In this document: positions 1 to 11,094 of the stretch, in pieces
Layout: each line of letters opens with the position of its first letter
How positions within the stretch are numbered: the first letter of the stretch is position 1
Assembly (NCBI GenBank): GCA_951804985.1
Contig: OX638134.1
Coordinates: forward strand, 8,019,017 to 8,083,016
Length of the DNA stretch: 64,000 bases
Source: Dryomyza anilis
Taxonomy: Eukaryota > Arthropoda > Insecta > Diptera > Dryomyzidae
Direction: 5' to 3'
Position numbers and translations under genes: made by a program
The notes under the pieces: generated by a model
What the model was told of the DNA's origin: nothing
Seen by the model: the letters and a program-made list of their open reading frames with translations, nothing else
Databases searched by the model: none

Positions 1-660
1 TGAAAAAATATAATTTTTAGTGAAAAATTAAATTTTAAGTGGATAATTCAATTTTTAATGAAAAAATTATGCACAATAATTTTTAGTAAAAAAATTGAAG
101 TTCTAGTGAAAAATTGAATTTTAATGAGAAATTGAATTTTTTGTAAACAATTGAGTTTTCATTGAAAAAATGGAATTTATTAATAAAAAATTGAATTTTT
201 AATGGAAAAAATTAATTTACAATGAACATTATATTTTTTGGGACAATTTAATATTTTCGGGACTAATTACTTTTTATTGGATGAACTTAATTTTTTTTGG
301 GCCAAGTTGAATGTCATGTGAAAATGGATTTTTTTTAGTTTTGTGTTAAATTAATTTTTTGTGAAATCATTTTGTTTTGTTTTTTTTTTTTTTTTTTTTT
401 TGGGACAGATATGTATATTTTTGGGACAAACTTCATTTTTGGGACAAGTGTTATTTTTAGTGATAAATTGTATTTTTTTAGTGAATAGTTGATTATTTGG
501 AACAATTTAATTATTTTTGGACAATTTTTTTTTGTTTTCAGACGAACTTAATTTTTTTAGGACGACATTAATTTATTTTTTTGTTTGTGAAAAGTTTTTT
601 TTTTATGTGAAAATGGATTTTTTTTGCCATTTTTTTGTTATTTTTGAATGTTTTGTGAAA
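1..660 (+). repeat. Degenerate 19-bp satellite (unit TTTTTAGTGAAAAATTGAA)
   Basis: Imperfect tandem copies of a 19-bp unit run from the window edge. Many copies have decayed into a variant in which 'gtgaaaaattgaa' is replaced by 'gggacaatttaat'. A run of about 20 T sits near 380-400. No coding region is credible here; the short frame at 517-738 is the repeat read as protein. The same unit forms six more arrays in the window, in both orientations. Confidence 0.8.
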
Positions 661-683
661 TCATTTTGTATTTTTTTAGGGAC

Positions 684-2045
684 AGGTAGACATATAGAAA
701 AAATAGTAAGAACGCATAAGAGCATTTCGAAGAGGTGAGGTTAATTTTTTATGAAATTTGCGTTTATTTGTTGTAAAATAAAAATTATTCTTTGTGATAG
801 ATGGACAGAAACTTACATTGTTCTAATGAGGAGGAGAAACAATTGGGTTTGAAACTAAGGAACGACAGTTCTACTCTTCGTTCCATTGCTCAAACCATTG
901 GTCGTTTTTTATGTTTTGTATATAATGCTGAAATCAACTACAACATAAGAAAAACGTGGGAAACAACAGATAACCGTATAATAACCATGATAAAGAAGAA
1001 CCCATTTGAGGCTTCAAGAATGATTTCGGCAGATATAGATAATGTGGTATTTTCCCGAACTGTGCGTCGACGATTACAACATTCCAATTTACCTGGAGGA
1101 GTAGCCAGAAAAGTTGCTTTACTTCGAAATAAAAACTTAAAGACGAGGCTAACTTTTGCAAGAAATCACATTCATTGTTCTGGGCCGAATGGTGAACAAA
1201 AAATGGCGAAATATTTTGTGGAGCGACGAAACAAAAGTAAATTTGTTCGGAAATGATAACGGAAGAAATGTTCGACGTCCTAAAGGCAAGGAGTACCATG
1301 TTCAGTACACTAAAAAAACTGTTAAGCATGGTGGCGGCAACATTATAGTTTGGGTCTGTTTTTCTTGGTCTGGAGTTGGTCCAATTTATCGAATTACCGA
1401 CACAATGGCCAAATTTCAATACAAAAAGATCCTTCAAAACATAATGTTGCCTTATGCTGATGAAAATATTCTACTTTTAACATACTTTTAAAATTGTAAA
1501 GGATTGGGGTTTCAGATTCAAAAATGTTGCATTGCTTTGCTGGCCAAGCCAATCACTTGATATAAATCCCATTGAAAATCTGTGGGTGAGTATTGAAGCA
1601 ACAAATATAAAAAGAATCATATTCAAATAAAAACGAATTATGGTCATTTGATCAAAAGTCTTGGGATGAAATACCAATTGAAACTTGTCGTAAATTTATA
1701 TCCAGTATGCCAAAGAGAATGGACAAACTGTTTCAAAATAATGGAGGTTATACTGGGTACTGATGGTAAAATATTAAACACGTAAAAATTTGCATTAAAT
1801 TTTAATAAAAGTACATTTTTAATTCATATGTACTGAATGTACTTATTATTTTGTCCAAGCATTTCCAATACCTTATATTCTATTAATGAATACTAAAGAG
1901 ACATTGTTGTTAATACAGTTTTTATTATATTTAAATTATTAAATAAAATATAAATCATGAAATATAAACTGTTTTTTTTTTGTTCTTTAACATAAAAAAA
2001 TAAAAAAAAATATTTTAATATACGTGTTCTTATTATTTTGCCCAA
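684..2045 (+). mobile_element. Degenerate Tc1/mariner-type DNA transposon
   Basis: The element is defined by the transposase relic at 801-1763 and by candidate terminal inverted repeats. The left end, 701-720 (aaatagtaagaacgcataag), pairs with the reverse complement of 2021-2040 at about 16 of 20 positions. A second similar right-end sequence, acttattattttgtcc, lies at 1841-1856, so the true right boundary is uncertain: either 1856 or about 2045. The style GGNCAAAATAATAAG resembles Tc1-family ends (Bari-like), from memory of the family. The left end runs straight out of the 19-bp repeat. The right end is followed within 20 bp by the long inverted repeat at 2061-2662. No clear TA duplication was established. 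Confidence 0.6.
801..1763 (+). pseudogene. Tc1-like transposase pseudogene (DD34E), three or more frames, deleted second catalytic Asp
   Basis: This is a relic of a cut-and-paste transposase. The N-terminal helix-turn-helix part reads in one frame from the ATG at 801 (MDRNLHCSNEEEKQLG) to about 1190. The frame then shifts to one carrying WRNILWSDETKVNLFG (first catalytic Asp of the DDE triad, about 1215-1255) and HGGGNIIVWVCFSW. A further shift near 1490 gives CWPSQSLDINPIENLW, whose Glu codon at 1574-1576 is the third catalytic residue. A last frame gives the usual C-terminal end, PKRMDKLFQNNGGYTGY, with a stop at 1761-1763. The segment that should carry the second Asp (a QDNDPKHTS-like block) is missing between about 1478 and 1490, so the protein cannot be active. 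A full Tc1 transposase is about 340 aa. Confidence 0.88.
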
Positions 2046-2060
2046 TTTTATTGTATGAAA

Positions 2061-2662
2061 AAATTTTAAGCAAATTATTTTTTAATTAATGATGCAGATC
2101 GATATGTGCTTTAAAAACAAAGAAAAATGCCTTTAAACTACTATTTTTTCACGTAGCAATAAAAAGTAATGTCGAAAAAACTAAAAGATTCGCCCTTTTG
2201 GCATGACAAGATTTTCAATTTTTTGCAAATTTCTTCGTTTTTTTGCTATAACTCTTTATTGGTGCAAGATAAAATAGTGGTGTAAAGGCATTAATTGTTT
2301 CTTTTTAAAGCACCTATGGATTGGCATCATTATTTAAAAATATTTTGCCAAACATTTTCCTTGCAATTAACAAATGGCAAATTAATGTTTGGCAAAATAT
2401 TTTGAAATAATGATGCCAATCGATAGTTGCTTTAAAAACAGACAATTAATGCCTTTACACGACTATTTTATCTTGCACCAATAAAGAGTTATAGCAAAAA
2501 AAACGAAAGATTTGAAAAAATTGAAAATCTTGTCATGCCAAAAGGGCGAATCTTTTCGTTTTTTCCACATAACTTTTTATTGCTACGTGATAAAATAGTA
2601 GTGTAAAGGCATTTTTTCTTTGTTTTTAAAGCAAACATTAAAAAATAATTTGCTTAAAATTT
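2061..2662. repeat. Long nested inverted repeat (hairpin of hairpins)
   Basis: The left arm (2061-2356) and right arm (2384-2662) are close reverse complements around a 27-nt spacer. The outer ends are aaattttaag and cttaaaattt; the inner ends are ccaaacatt and aatgtttgg. Each arm is itself an imperfect inverted repeat. The left-arm part 'gctttaaaaacaaag...cctttaaactactat' (about 2108-2180) is the reverse complement of 2255-2315, and the right arm has the same architecture. The segment thus holds four alternating copies of one ~75-bp module, and a fifth decayed half-copy follows at about 2680-2750. A transcript would fold into a ~280-bp duplex. It could be a foldback/MITE-type element or a hairpin-RNA locus; no open frame is present. 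Confidence 0.85.
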
Positions 2663-3163
2663 GTTCCTATTTACATTGCTATTTTATCTTGTGCTACTAA
2701 AAGTTATAGCATAAAAAACAAAAATATTTGCCTTTTGGTCAGGATATAGCCTCACAAAATCGTAATTTATAATTCAGTAAGTTGTCTAAATCCAAAGATA
2801 TTTTATATACGTTATAATAATTGTTGAATAAACCAAAATAACAGAAAAAATTTTAAAAATCTAAATTTTGCTAATTTTAAACACTTCAAACTTTAAAATT
2901 TGATTTCCAAGCACATTCGCCTCTTTGGCATGACAGTGCCGATATTATATATTACCATTTTAAATATGTCTAAAATTACATATAATAATATTTAATCTAT
3001 ATTAAAATAACGAACAATTATTGTATAATTTATGTTTTTTTATGAAAATTGATTTTTAATTGTTAATCATTATTATTTGTTTTCCTAAAAATATATTTGA
3101 TATGGTATCGCATTTCATTTAAATAACATTTAATGTGCATTTGCAAATTTATAACGTAACGTA
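2663..3163. other. AT-rich sequence upstream of the DUF1091-like gene
   Basis: About 500 bp with no recognisable gene. The first ~90 bp hold the decayed fifth module of the preceding inverted repeat ('gctattttatcttgtgctactaaaagttatagc'-like words). The remainder should contain the promoter of the downstream gene, but I see no convincing TATA box or initiator in this AT-rich background. Confidence 0.5.
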
Positions 3164-3935
3164 ATGTTGTGTATAAGCAAAAAGCTATATTTAGTACTAA
3201 TTTTAGCAGCATTGCTAATAGAAAAAACAGAAACAAAGGTAAGATTAAGGAAAAAAAAACTAAACTGAAAAACTCTTATAGTACAAAAAAATAGTTTTAA
3301 ATAATTTAAAAAAAATATTAAAAATAATTATAATGATTTTCTTGTATTTCATAATTTCAGCGCAATTTTCGTATGCAATTCAACAAAGTCGAATGTATAT
3401 CGTATTCGCCAGAATATATACCCGAATTCACATGTGGCATACGCGAATTGAAATCCAGCAAAGAGTCCGTTATCGATGCATCATATACATTTGCTAAAAG
3501 AATCAATGATTTGCAAATGCGCATAATTTTAATACTGCCACGTCCTAATAATGAAACATATATTTTGATCGATCAAATGCTCGATTACTGTGAGTTCTAT
3601 CGTAATTCCTATAGTGGTAACATTTTTTCGATGGTCTACAAAATGATTAAGAAATATGTCAACGAAGTGCCTGTGTGTCCTGTGAGGGCGGTAAGTTTTA
3701 CTAATATTTTTTATTTAATATTAAGAATTATTTTTTATATATTTGTTTCCAGAATTTTGCTTACACCATAAAAGATTTTCACTTAAATATGGATGACATG
3801 CCATCGTACACACCCGAGGTTAGTTTTATAGGAAAGGCAGACTTTTTCAGCAACGGTTCACGTAAGGCCTACTATGCATTATATGGTGAAATCGTTAATC
3901 GACGCAGCATTTGGATAAAGAAACGTAAAAATTAA
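3164..3935 (+). CDS. DUF1091/DM8-family secreted protein, three exons
   Basis: The spliced model is exon 1 3164-3238, intron 3239-3360, exon 2 3361-3690, intron 3691-3752, exon 3 3753-3935. It encodes 195 residues. Both introns have GT...AG borders (GTAAGA/TTTCAG and GTAAGT/TTCCAG) and both are phase 0. The start is supported by an in-frame TAA 12 bp upstream. Residues 8-19 (LYLVLILAALLI) form a signal-peptide core. The mature part has cysteines at 37, 50, 102 and 131, possible N-glycosylation sites at N89 and N169, and the family block around residues 128-168 (VPVCPVR, FAYTIKDFHL, MPSYTPEVSF). DUF1091 proteins are small, secreted, MD-2/lipid-recognition-like insect proteins; some relatives act in contact chemosensation (CheA/CheB), but this one's role is unknown. 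The gene looks intact despite being flanked by dead transposon and satellite. It may lie within a large intron of the minus-strand gene at 39,611. Confidence 0.85.
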
Positions 3936-4000
3936 TATTAAAAAAAAAATAAAAATACCAAAACATAAATTAAAATTTTTTAACAAAAGTATAACAATTC

Positions 4001-4006
4001 AATAAA
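4001..4006 (+). terminator. Polyadenylation signal AATAAA
   Basis: A canonical AATAAA lies 66 bp after the stop codon of the DUF1091-like gene, just before the 19-bp array starts. In AT-rich DNA such hexamers are common, so position is the main support. An alternative, 'aaataaaa', lies near 3948. Confidence 0.45.
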
Positions 4007-4021
4007 GATAAATTACAGTTG

Positions 4022-4987
4022 CAGTCGAAATTTTAATTTTTATTGATAAATTTAATTTTTTGTGAAGAATTCAACTTTTAGTGAAAAAATGAATTTTTAA
4101 TGAAAAGTTGAATTTTTAATGAAAAATTGAATATTTAGTGAAAATTTAAATTTTGAGTGAAAATTCGAAGTGAAAATTTTAAATTATAGTGAAAAACTGA
4201 ATTCTTAGTGAAAAATTGAATTTTTAGTGTAAATTAAATTTTGAGTAAATAATTAAATAATTAGTGAAAATTTGCATTTTTAGAGAAAAATTGAATGAAT
4301 TTTTCGTGAATAATTGAATTTTAGTGAAAAATTGAATTTTCAGTAAAAATTTGAATTTTTAGTAAAAAAATTTAATGTTTAGTGAAAAATGGAATTTTTA
4401 GTGAAAAATTGAATTTGTTGGTGAAAAATTTAATTTTTAGTGAAAAATTCAATTTATAGTGAAAAATTGACTTTTTAGTAAAAAATGTAATGTTGAGTGA
4501 AAAATTTAATTTTTAGTGAAAAATTGATATTTTAGTGAAAATTTGAATTTTAGTGAAAAATTGAATTTTAATGAAAAATTGAATTTTAGAGAAAAATTGA
4601 ATTTCCAGTGATAAATTGAATTTCCAGTGAAAAAATGACTTTTTAGTGAAAAATTGAATTTTTAGTGAAAAATTGAATTTTTAGTGAAAAATTGACTTTT
4701 TAATGAAAATTTGAATTTTTAGTGAAATTTTGAATTTTTAGTGAAAATTTGAATTTTTAGTGAAAATTTGAATTTTTAGTGAAAAATTGAATTTTAGTGA
4801 AAATTTGAATTTCCAGTGAAAAATTTAATTTTCAGTGAAAAATTGAATTTTCAGTGAAAAATTGAATTTTCAGTGAAGATTTGAATTTTCACTGAAAAAT
4901 AGAACTTTTAGTGAAAAGTATATTTTTAGTGCAAATTGAATAAGTGAATTTAGTGAAAAATTGAATTTTTAGTGAAAAATATATTTT
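4022..4987 (+). repeat. 19-bp satellite array, plus orientation
   Basis: About 50 tandem copies of TTTTTAGTGAAAAATTGAA, with frequent substitutions (a/g at the variable core, 'ccagtg' for 'ttagtg', loss of single bases). Each unit contains the near-palindrome AAAAATTGAATTTTT. The array begins less than 20 bp after the poly(A) signal of the preceding gene. It is broken at 4988 by a DINE-like insertion, and relics resume at about 5735-5790. Confidence 0.9.
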
Positions 4988-5700
4988 TATACCCTACACC
5001 TATGAGGTACAGGGTATATTAACTTTGTGCATATATTGTAACGCCCCTTAGGAGGCGTGTCCGGTATAGAAAAGTATATATATTCTTGATCAGCATCGCT
5101 ACCCGAGTCCGTTTAGCCATGTCCGCCTGTCAGTCTGTCCGTCTTGCTGTCTTGCTGTCCGAATACAGAATAACTTGAGAAATACTGATCAGAATGCGAT
5201 GAAATTTCGTATTATTATATTTTAGCCAAAAGTAGGAACTGAGTTTAAAAATGAGCCAAATCGGTCAACGGACACGCCCACTTCCCATACAAGTCACTTT
5301 AATATAACTCTTTCGGAACTAATAACTCGAAAAGTATTCAAGGTATAGTTATAAAATTTAAAAAGTATTGTTAGAATTCACCTATAAATATGTGGTCCAA
5401 AAATGAGCGTGATCCGCCCACTTTTTTTTTCAATATTTCCCGGGTTTTCATAGTGGAAATTTGATCCGTAAATTATTAAAATCAAATCTATTAAATCAAA
5501 AATTTTAATTATATTTTAATTTTTTTTTTTAGCTGTTTATACTTTTATATAAATTTTTTAATTTATGGGGATATAAGACGTAAATTTCTGATATATGATA
5601 ATTAAAAACTTTAAAATTAAGGTATGCAATTAAATATCCCACATTAATTATCCCCACCAAAGATGTAGGGTATTCCATAGTCGGGCTCCAGCGACTATAA
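4988..5700 (+). mobile_element. DINE-1/INE-1-like non-autonomous element, copy 1
   Basis: The element starts with TATACCCTACACC, followed by a complementary 'acagggtata' that makes a terminal stem. It then has 'gtaacgccccttaggaggcgtgtccggtat', the block GTATATATATTCTTGATCAG and a GTCCGTCTGTC-type tract. It ends with TGTAGGGTAT and a short hairpin (tagtcgggctccagcgacta). This layout matches my recollection of the DINE-1/INE-1 family of flies (Helentron-derived, non-coding). A second copy is at 46605-47308 (704 bp against 713 bp here). The insertion splits a 19-bp array: repeat units occur on both sides (up to 4987 and from about 5735). The frame at 5529-5726 on the minus strand is not a gene. 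Confidence 0.72.
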
Positions 5701-5790
5701 AAATTCGCCCGACCGAACTTACCCAACTCGTTTTTTTTTTGGAAAATTTAATTTATTGGGACAAGTTGAATTTTTAGTGAATAAAATGTT

Positions 5791-8504
5791 TGCATTGTAA
5801 AATGGAGCAGACAAAATTAAGTTGTTTTATATAATCTTATATCGTATCAACAACAATATTAGGAATTTAAAAATATATAAAAAAAATCTAAAAAAAAAAA
5901 AAATGTACACTATTGTTGATAGAGTGAATAATGCTTGATGATTAATTTATTATATTTCGTACAGTTTTTTAAAATTTAATTTGAGAATTTTACTTTTATC
6001 TTCGGGCTTAAGATTGATTGCAATCTTTCTTTATACATAATCCTAATACAATCGAATTATAGTGATTTGCAATCTTCCTTTATACACAATCCTAATAAAA
6101 TCGAATTAAAGTATATATATTTTTTTTATAACTTACAAATCAAGCAATGACTTCAATGTTGCGAATTTCGGTGAATTTGTATTATGAATTTACCTGAAAA
6201 GAGAGAGAAAAAGAAAAAAATCAAGATTAGCCCAGATGTGTCAAATATTATAAATCATTTATTATGGCTTAATACAAAAGAAATACAAAAGCAAAATAAA
6301 GGCAAAAAAAAATATAAAGTTTGTAAATTCTGCAAAATTTCACCAATATACTGTGCTCTCACAACAATAGCAACATTTCGCCGATTATTGCAGAGTCAAC
6401 TTTAATTTTGACAACTTCATTCAAGTGCTTAATAGTTTTGGAAAAATTTGTAAATTACAATAATATTTATTTCTATAGAAAAAAGTCACATTAAGTGTCA
6501 ACTTAAAATGAAATTGCTTATTCATTTCCAAGCCATTTGCAGAGTATTATGTTGTAGAAAATATTTAGATAATTTGTCAAAATGTCAAAAACAATGAGTG
6601 AAAGGCGCGCGCGCGCGCACAAGTGAAATGTCAAAAACATTTGACATTTTTGCACATTCCAAAAAAGGTGACAGTTAAATTTATGCCAAATTTGATGTGA
6701 GCTGTAGATTAAGCTAATAAAATGATAAAATGATGAGTAAGCTGCAAACACGCAATTTCACAAAACAAATACAAGATTTTATAGTAATAAAAAGTGTCAT
6801 AAAAAAAATTTAATGGTATTAAAATTGATAGCACAATTTACAACTTATACAAATTTTTAGTATTTTTATGATTTTAATATTCATAAATAAAACTAACGTA
6901 AAATAACTAACAGCACAAAGAAATTATTTTGTTTGGACTGTCAACTAATTGACTGTTTAACAATTGATAGCTCAATATTGTTCAGGACATTTTTCTTAGA
7001 AAAAACAATTTGTTCTTCTCACGAAGGTTAATGCGAAAAAATAATTATACTTGGAAACATTTTTTTTCTAAGAAAAATTTGTTTTATTTTTCTAAATAAA
7101 TTTGTTCGAACAATTAAACAAAAAAAAAACATTATAAGGAATTTCTAATCTAATACAAAATACAATATATTAGTTTTCATTTGAATTATGAATTTACCTG
7201 AAAAGATAGAGAAAAAGAAACTGTATTTTTATAAATTACCTACTATTTATTTAATAGTATATATAGTACAACAAACTATTAATATTATAGTATACGAATC
7301 AATATGATTTTGAAAAAAGTTTATTAGAATTAGAAACTATTGTATTTTAATAATATTTATTATTTTAATAGTATCGTACTCAAATTTTCAAAAATTTTCT
7401 AAAATAATTTTTTACCAACTTTTTTTTTAACTTTTTCTGACAATTTTTTTTTTTCAAAACTACTTATTTCATACAATTTTTTTAAAGATTTCAGATACCA
7501 CATTATTTTTAAAAATTCATAATTCTATAGAAATCTCCTCCGAACTTCCTCCAAAAAAATATTTATTGTTAGAATTAAAATAGTCTATTAGCAAATTTTC
7601 CATTTTATTTGTGGAAAGAGTTATTATATAATTTAGCATACTTTTTGGCATCATTAATAAAAACCACCTCAAAAATAGTGCAGATTTATAAAATTGATAA
7701 ACACGCGCATTTGTGTTCAGAAAACTCATTAAAAAATGAGGTTAATTAACTATATTAAAAAGTGTTTTAAATCAACTAACACACACAAAGCTTTTAATGG
7801 CATATTAAAAAGCCTAAGAGTAGACAATAAAAACCACGTAATTTTGCTAAATTTGGGTGACATATTTTTGCAATTAAAAATAAAATTTAAAAAAATAGTA
7901 GAACCTACATAAAATCTTTGTAGAAGGGTACAAAGTGGGCTTTCAAAATGCGGACTTCGTGTTGAAATTGCAAAGTTCATGAGTGAAGAGTAAAATGAGT
8001 AAAGAGTGAGATGAGTGAAGCGTAAATGAGTGACGAGTTAATGACTGAAGAGTTGATGACTAAAATGCAGAGTTAGTAATGATAGTGAAAAGTGGTGCTG
8101 GGGATCGCACACAGCGCTTAATGTCACTTTGACATATCATTGTGCAATTTGTTGATGTTCATTTTTGACAAATTAGAAAATTCCATCAACGATGCAACAG
8201 CAGCACATCACAGCACAGCACAGCATCGCCTGACAAACGAACATCATCATGTTGCTACTCCTCGAGCTTAGTATTTGTGTGAGACAGCAAATATAATACA
8301 GACTCATACTATGTAGAAAGTGCTTTAAGTGCTGCTCATAAGTTAACGTTAATGTTGCCATAATTTATTTAACACGCGGCAGGAGGCAGCGCAGCACAGG
8401 GCGCTCACGTCGCTGTGCAGCAATTTCTTAAAATCTAAATTGAACTGCGTCGAGTATATTTAATGAAAACCTTTCGTCGAGCAATGCACACAGAAAATTA
8501 AAAA
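5791..8504. other. AT-rich non-coding stretch
   Basis: No convincing gene. It holds a 73-codon frame at 6184-6405 whose first ~32 bp (tgaatttacctgaaaagaga) recur at 7189-7220, so the frame starts inside a repeat. It also holds a (GC)n run at 6606-6619, a lone satellite monomer at 7251-7395 and a GC-richer segment at 8160-8460 containing CAGCA/CACAG words. The sequence at 7930-8090 has short 'gagtgaagagtaaaatgagt' repeats. Confidence 0.6.
7251..7395 (+). repeat. Isolated monomer of the ~165-bp satellite
   Basis: This single copy carries the words 'acaaactattaat', 'atagtatacgaatcaatatgatttt' (split) and 'gaaactattgtattttaataat' in the same order as the tandem satellite that starts 1.25 kb downstream at 8505. 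It lacks the downstream 'cgagctttttaag' part. Confidence 0.7.
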
Positions 8505-9450
8505 TTGAATAGTACAACAAATTATTAATTTTATAGTATCTAAAACAATATGATTTTCCTATTTAGTCAAAAGCTTACATAGTTTTAGAAACTAATGAAT
8601 TTTTATATTATTTTATAATGCACTATAGTATCGAGCTTTTTAAGATATTTTAGTATGAAACTTAATAGTATAAAAAACTATTAATTTTATAGTATACAAA
8701 TCCATATTATTTTTCTATTTAATTAATACTTTTCATTGATTTGGAAACTATTGTATTTTATTAATGTTTTATAATATACTATTACTTCTATAGTATCTAA
8801 GTTTTAAATAATTTTGTAGTATAATATTTAATAGTATAACAAAGCATTAATATAATCGTATACAAATCATTATGATTTTCCTATTTAATCCGAATTTTTA
8901 ATAGATTTAGAAATTAATGTATTTTTAAAAATATTTTATAACATAGTATTCATTTTATAGTATCGAGCTTCTTAAGAAATGTTATTGTAAAATTTAATAG
9001 TATACCAAACTATTAATTTCACAGTGTACGAATCAATATGATTTTCCTATTAAATAAAAAGATTTAATTGATTTAGAAACTTTTGTATTTTAATATTATT
9101 TTACAATATACTATTATTTTATTAGTATCGTACTCATTGATAAATTTTAGTTTTAAATGTAATAGTACAACATATTATTGGTTTTATAGTATACGAATTC
9201 ATATGATATTCCTATTTAATCAATAGTTTCATAGATATAGAAACTACTGTAATTTTAAAATATTCATTAATATACCATTACTTTAATAGTATCAGGCTTT
9301 TTAAGCGATTTTTGTATTAAATTTAATAGTAAAACAAACTATTAAATTTATAGTATACGAATGAATATGAATTAATATTATATACTATATCATCAATAGT
9401 ATATCCTATTATATCAATAGTATATCCTATTATATAAATAGTATATCTTT
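8505..9450 (+). repeat. ~165-bp satellite, about 5.5 tandem monomers
   Basis: The start word 'aatagta(t/c)' recurs at 8508, 8664, 8830, 8996, 9161 and 9325, giving spacings of 156, 166, 166, 165 and 164 bp. Each monomer reads 'aacaaactattaatttta', 'tagtatacgaatcaatatga', 'ttttcctatttaat', '..gatttagaaactattgta' and 'atactattattttatagtat'. The last monomer decays into three 'caatagtatatcctattata' copies (9390-9450). The monomer is close to nucleosomal length, a common satellite size. Confidence 0.85.
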
Positions 9451-10316
9451 CCTAAATGTATACAGCATTTGACACACTGTCAAGTGCGACAGCAAGTGTT
9501 GTGACAGTGGCAATTTATAGAAAAACAAGGCTAAGAAGTGAAACAGCGCCATCTACAAGTAAGGCACAATTTGAAGTACTTGCGTTGTGTGTGTGTAAAG
9601 AGCTTACCACGGATGAGTAGAAAACAAAGTGCGGCAAAAAAGTGTCGAGGTAAAAAGCCACAGATGTGAAGAAAAAAACGAAGAAGTAGAATTTGCTAAA
9701 ATCAAGTGGTGTTGGCATTGACAGCAGGGGAGCTCAGGCGACAACTTGTCAACGCCTTTATTAATTAAATGTAATTTTTATTCTCCCTACGCTGACATTT
9801 TGAACATTGTCACACATACAACATATACTTTTAAGTAGGTGTTGAAAAATTCACACCAAGCTAAATCAAAAAAAAAAGAAGATAAAAATTATTTTAAATA
9901 ATGTCAAGCAATGAATTTCATGCGCAACAAGGTGCTGCAATGAAGGAAATGTGATTATATATCATAAGTGAAATGATTATTGAAATGTGATGTCGATGTT
10001 TCTCGTAATGGGGATGAGTTATTTGAATAATAAATTCAATCGCATTATAAAGCAAAGCCTTATAAGCGCCTAAAAGTGTGCAATAATTTGAGAAATTTGC
10101 AATAAAAGCCGATGCATAATATAATTATGCAGACAAAAGTGTTTAAATTTTGTGCAAACATAATTAATTAATAAATATAATTAGTTGTACAAAGTGCAGC
10201 CTTAAGATATGTAGGTGAAATTATGTAATTTGCATTATTATGCAAAATACATATTTGCCTAAAAGTGAAAAATAATTGAATTATGTTTTGGTTAATCAAA
10301 AGCAGTACTATGGAGA
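9451..10316. other. Unique AT-rich sequence without a gene
   Basis: Complex, non-repetitive sequence. A word GCGCCATCTA at about 9547 resembles the core of a fly CTCF-type insulator site, but one short match in 64 kb is weak evidence. The minus-strand frame at 9515-9718 has poor composition for a protein. Nothing else is recognisable. Confidence 0.4.
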
Positions 10317-10588
10317 TCCATTTTTCAATAAAAATTCAAATTTTCACTAAAAATTCAAATTTTCACTAAAAATTCAATTTTTCACTAAAAATACAAATTT
10401 TCACTAAAAATTTAATTTTTCACTAAAAATTCAATTTTCCACTAAAAATTCAATTTTTCACTAAAAATTCAATTTTTCACTAAAAATTCAATTTTTCACT
10501 AAAAATTCAATTTTTCACTAAAAATTCAATTTTTCACTAAAAATTCAATTTTTCACTAAAAATTCAATTTTTCACTAAAAATTCAATT
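10317..10588 (-). repeat. 19-bp satellite array, minus orientation
   Basis: About 14 copies of the reverse-complement unit TTCAATTTTTCACTAAAAA, several of them identical over the last 150 bp, so this small array is younger or more homogenised than the one at 4022. The flanks are ordinary AT-rich sequence. Confidence 0.9.
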
Positions 10589-10935
10589 AAACAAATATAT
10601 TAAAAAAAAACCTACTCATTTAATTACATAATACATGTTATCTAATTAGTAAAGCATTGCATTTAATTTATAACAAACACCGAAAAATAAAAATAATTAT
10701 TGTTTTTCAATACCATTTGACCTACTTGTTAACAATTTTATTGTTATTTAATCAATGTAATAACAAATACACCCTCAATAAATTCTATACCCTCAACAAT
10801 AATTAAACAAAAAAAAACTTTTGTTTATGAGATAATGGATGAATGATGCAGCTGAAATTTATAATAATATTTTGTACTTTAATATTACTTTTTAATTGTT
10901 GATTTTACATTTTTTAATTGTTTTATAAATGAACA

Positions 10936-11070
<135 letters not shown>

Positions 11071-11094
11071 CGTATACGGTTGTATATTTTTGTT

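Noticed and set aside
6184..6405. 73-codon lysine-rich frame with two cysteines (VCKFC)
   Set aside because: Its start lies in a short sequence repeated at 7189-7220 and no domain is recognisable; not enough to call a gene.
9545..9556. CTCF-like word GCGCCATCTA
   Set aside because: Only a partial core match; a single short word is not adequate evidence of an insulator.
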